Below, one piece after another: positions 60,953 through 63,164 of a stretch of 63,164 nt of DNA. The position numbers were made by a program, and so were the translations under genes. Location of the stretch: positions 58,402 through 121,565 of the forward strand of contig JAANXD010000100.1 of NCBI GenBank assembly GCA_018263435.1, written 5' to 3'. Below the pieces are notes generated by a model, which was given only the letters and a program-made list of their open reading frames with translations, ran no database searches and was not told the DNA's origin. Numbering within the stretch: the first letter of the stretch is position 1; each line of letters opens with the position of its first letter. The stretch is from Candidatus Scalindua arabica. GTDB lineage: Bacteria; Planctomycetota; Brocadiia; Brocadiales; Scalinduaceae.

Positions 60953-61558
60953 CTACCCGGACCGTTCCGTACACGGTTTTTCTCCGGGTCCCGGTAATAT
61001 AGCCTTATCTCCACCAACCATTTCACAACTGATCAGGGTTTTTACATCTGGATACGGATAAATTGTTTGTGCATTATTTTGCTGCAAACCGCCGGTATCG
61101 GCAGTTGGGCCATATGTGCTGTAAATATCGCGACCCAGCATTCTCAGCAACATTGTCTGCTGGCCTCGATGATGTGCCGTATGGGCAATTCTCCTGGTAA
61201 CGATCCATGCCCGTGACTTATTAAATTCGAAAAACTTGACTTCTTCTGCCCACCAGTCATTGTCCTTCTCTTTTAAGGCTTCGACTCTTTTTCCTGAATC
61301 CTCAGCATAACGCTTAATAAACTCCAGGCGAGTTTCTTTCTCCGGTAAAGGTGGAGCACCGACATCAACACCCAGCATGCCTGTAAACCATTTATTTTCA
61401 CCCATACATTGATGAATCATCTGCTCAAGTGCGTTCCTCCCGCGCTTATCAGTGGGATGAGGACGTGCAGAAAGGTCTTCGTCTTTGAAAGTACTCCATG
61501 TACTTAATACCTTAATTCTCTCCGTCTCGTATGTGTCTATCAAGAATTGATAATCCAT
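60953..61558 (-). CDS. DinB-family metal-binding protein
   Basis: A 201-residue four-helix-bundle protein. The three metal-ligand His positions of DinB/YfiT proteins are seen in LEQMIHQCMGENKW and RRIAHTAHHRGQQTMLLRML. Family members are thiol transferases or metal hydrolases (bacillithiol or mycothiol dependent in some). The C-terminal 45 residues (TADTGGLQQNNAQTIYPYPD) are an extension. It has its own ribosome binding site and is on the same strand as the TlpA-like gene upstream. Confidence 0.88.
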   Translation of the reverse strand: MDYQFLIDTYETERIKVLSTWSTFKDEDLSARPHPTDKRGRNALEQMIHQCMGENKWFTGMLGVDVGAPPLPEKETRLEFIKRYAEDSGKRVEALKEKDNDWWAEEVKFFEFNKSRAWIVTRRIAHTAHHRGQQTMLLRMLGRDIYSTYGPTADTGGLQQNNAQTIYPYPDVKTLISCEMVGGDKAILPGPGEKPCTERSG

Positions 61559-61602
61559 TAAAATCCCCTTTCCTGATTAATTGCCACATCGCTGTTTGCC
61601 TA

Positions 61603-62160
61603 TTACTCTTCTTTCAAAAGAGTATCTATGAGTTTTTCTACGACATCCGGATTAAAACTTCCGAAATGTTGAAAGCGAATATTTCCATTCTTATCAATAA
61701 TCGCCATCTCAGGTGTTCCACGGGTATTATATCGAATCATTGTCTCCGGCAATCTCTGGCCTGAAACCTGATTATCAACTCCAACGGGATAGGTTATCTT
61801 CTTTTCCTTAACATATTGTCGTAGTATTTTTGGAGTTTGTTGAGAGTGACCTTCAAAGACCGTGTGAATGGCAACGAATTGAATATCTGTTCGACTACTG
61901 TATTTCTGTGACCATTTCTTCATAAGAGGCCCGGAAAATTTATTACATCCGGGACACCACAACTGGAAAAAATCTATTATGACTACCTTCCCGCGCATAT
62001 CGGAAAGCGTAAACCCTTCACTGTTTATCCACTCGGAAATTGCCCACTCAGGAGCGATGCTTTCAGAAGATTCGGCTTCGGCTTTTATGGACAAAAGGAA
62101 AACCCCCAGTAATAATAAGCCTGCAACAAAAAGACTCTTTGGCCTCAAATAATACCTCAT
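61603..62160 (-). CDS. TlpA/ResA-like periplasmic thioredoxin
   Basis: A 185-residue protein with an N-terminal signal segment (LFVAGLLLLGVFLLSIKAEA). The thioredoxin fold begins FTLSDMRGKVVIIDFFQLWC, with the active-site WCPGC and the cis-Pro region RGTPEMAIIDKNG. This is the membrane-associated or periplasmic thiol-disulfide type, which often serves cytochrome c maturation. No ccm gene is nearby, so the partner is unknown. WCPGC rather than WCxPC is a small variation. Confidence 0.92.
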   Translation of the reverse strand: MRYYLRPKSLFVAGLLLLGVFLLSIKAEAESSESIAPEWAISEWINSEGFTLSDMRGKVVIIDFFQLWCPGCNKFSGPLMKKWSQKYSSRTDIQFVAIHTVFEGHSQQTPKILRQYVKEKKITYPVGVDNQVSGQRLPETMIRYNTRGTPEMAIIDKNGNIRFQHFGSFNPDVVEKLIDTLLKEE

Positions 62161-62193
62161 AATACTCTCACTTTGTTTTAATCTCTATCTTTA

Positions 62194-62868
62194 TTAGTTT
62201 TTGTTCAATCTGTCCCGCAATCTTTTACCAAGTGACTTCGCCTTATTTATAACCTCCGGCTGCTTGTCCAGACAGGGGATAATTTCAGGTGAAATCTTTG
62301 AATCCTGACCGAAAAATCTTTTTACACCGCTTACACTGCAAACCTCACCATAACCGCACGAAAAGCAGGGCACAGCGCCCTGCGCCTCAACGGTACCCAC
62401 ACATTCAATCTCGTTATAGTCAAAGAAGCCCTTAATATCCTCACCCGCTATCTCATACATTTTTCTGTCTCTTCCCGGCATCTCCCACTCTCCTCCTCCG
62501 CCTACTGAAGCGATTGCGCCTATTTTCCTGGAAAGCCTCATTCCACCCAGTCCATCCTTATCATGCCGGAAACAGTAAAATCTCTCAAGAAATGCGTGCG
62601 TGAGGGCGTTAAGCCTTCCAAAATAATTAGGAGCACCAACTACTATAGCGTCAGCCTCCAGCACCTTGTGCATCAAGGGAATATAATCATCCCTGACCTT
62701 ACAGACATTATCCTCAACACAACCCAGACAGCATATACAACCGTTTATCGTCATGTCATGCAGGGATATTAACTCGGTTTCTAAACTGGTTGCATCCAGA
62801 ATAGCCTTTACCAATTCTTCTGTAGTGTGGCTTTTCCTCGGACTTCCGCTAATGCCAAGCACTTTCAT
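62194..62868 (-). CDS. Flavodoxin-like NAD(P)H-dependent oxidoreductase
   Basis: A 224-residue protein with the FMN-binding opening LGISGSPRKSHTTEELVKAI and the second loop VVGAPNYFGRLNALTHAFLE. A four-Cys loop (CICCLGCVEDNVCK) near residue 50 is the pattern of iron-sulfur flavoproteins. More Cys occur later (CFSCGYGEVC). It may bind FMN and a 4Fe-4S cluster. Located upstream of the TlpA-like gene on the same strand. Confidence 0.9.
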   Translation of the reverse strand: MKVLGISGSPRKSHTTEELVKAILDATSLETELISLHDMTINGCICCLGCVEDNVCKVRDDYIPLMHKVLEADAIVVGAPNYFGRLNALTHAFLERFYCFRHDKDGLGGMRLSRKIGAIASVGGGGEWEMPGRDRKMYEIAGEDIKGFFDYNEIECVGTVEAQGAVPCFSCGYGEVCSVSGVKRFFGQDSKISPEIIPCLDKQPEVINKAKSLGKRLRDRLNKN

Positions 62869-62936
62869 CTGATCATTCTCCCCATAAACTGTTTGAAAAT
62901 TTCCTGCATTGATTTTAAGTGTTTTTCGCGCTTATA

Positions 62937-63164
62937 TCAATATCCAATCCATGGATGTGTCACGCCAGATAATTGAGAAATCCTGTCAATTATGGCAAGC
63001 TGACATACAGGGCAGTATCGGTCGTCTTCCGGATTGCGGTGATTATTCATATAGCAATTGTTTGACGGTATTATAAATCTCCCTTTATCCAAACCATTAA
63101 CAGCCTCTATTCTTTTGATCCTTCTATTTGGCAGGAACCCCTGTCCTATCAACCCGTTCCATTT
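62937..63164 (-). CDS. C-terminal part of an unrecognised protein (5' end outside window)
   Basis: The frame is open to the right edge and ends at 62937. The visible 75 residues contain CYMNNHRNPEDDRYCPVC, three Cys with His, likely a small zinc-binding site. The rest (KRIEAVNGLDKGRFIIPSNN) gives no family clue. A TTG at 63152 is not a convincing start. Partial gene, function unknown. Confidence 0.55.
   Translation of the reverse strand, partial: KWNGLIGQGFLPNRRIKRIEAVNGLDKGRFIIPSNNCYMNNHRNPEDDRYCPVCQLAIIDRISQLSGVTHPWIGY

Overview
The window reads as a chromosomal segment of a Gram-negative-type bacterium, most likely a planctomycete and plausibly an anammox-type one (Brocadiales). The signs are several lipoprotein signals and a secretin (outer membrane), McsA-McsB-ClpC, an archaeal-type GlmU, a HAD-YvcK fusion, a hexulose-phosphate synthase-RraA fusion, a DUF3179 protein and AT-leaning DNA dotted with palindromic intergenic repeats. 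No rRNA or anammox marker gene lies inside the window, so the assignment is an inference. Recognisable promoters have ordinary TTGACA/TATAAT spacing, and some sit so close to the start codon that the mRNA should be leaderless.

1-14.5 kb: a coiled-coil lipoprotein runs off the left edge, then tilS, a decayed brnTA module and miaA (with a changed P-loop). A five- or six-gene type IV pilus/secretin operon follows: PilM-PilN fusion, PilO-like protein, an unrecognised membrane protein, a lipoprotein secretin and a small exported protein. Then come tRNA-Met(CAT), a leaderless fabZ, an HU gene, and glmM-glmU for UDP-GlcNAc synthesis.

14.5-22 kb, mostly minus strand: a HAD phosphatase, a HAD-YvcK fusion, a DUF192 lipoprotein, a hotdog-like protein, dnaJ and serA. 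22-32 kb, plus strand: a CopD-like membrane protein, queD, HPS-RraA, the protein-arginine kinase cluster mcsA-mcsB-clpC (closed by a clear terminator), radA and two paralogous SHOCT-tailed lipoproteins. 32-41 kb, minus strand: ispD, dgt, a HIT protein and an NlpD-like LysM/M23 protein in one tight operon, then tRNA-Gly(CCC), a YhcC-type radical SAM protein, rpsU and the overlapping mutL-tsaE-thiL run.

41-52.4 kb is the accessory stretch. It has a SprT/DUF2786 protein, an IS1-family transposase with a frameshift, an AT-rich block with a divergent PurM-like protein, a receiver gene split by a nonsense codon and a frameshifted small basic protein. It also has a 1567-residue membrane-anchored pentapeptide-repeat protein, a frameshifted small gene and a hicBA toxin-antitoxin pair. 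hicBA lies between the end of the next gene and a decayed duplicate of that gene's 3' end.

52.4-63.2 kb, all minus strand: the most unusual gene of the window, one polypeptide combining a PqqD-like peptide-binding region, a radical SAM/SPASM enzyme and a complete ArsM-like arsenite methyltransferase. It follows directly on a GT-C mannosyltransferase-like gene. Upstream are a DUF3179 protein whose 5' end lies inside a MITE-like element with 24-bp inverted ends, a cellulose-synthase-like GT2, a PiT phosphate transporter, an AhpD-like protein, a DinB protein, a TlpA-like thioredoxin, a flavodoxin-like oxidoreductase and a partial gene at the right edge.
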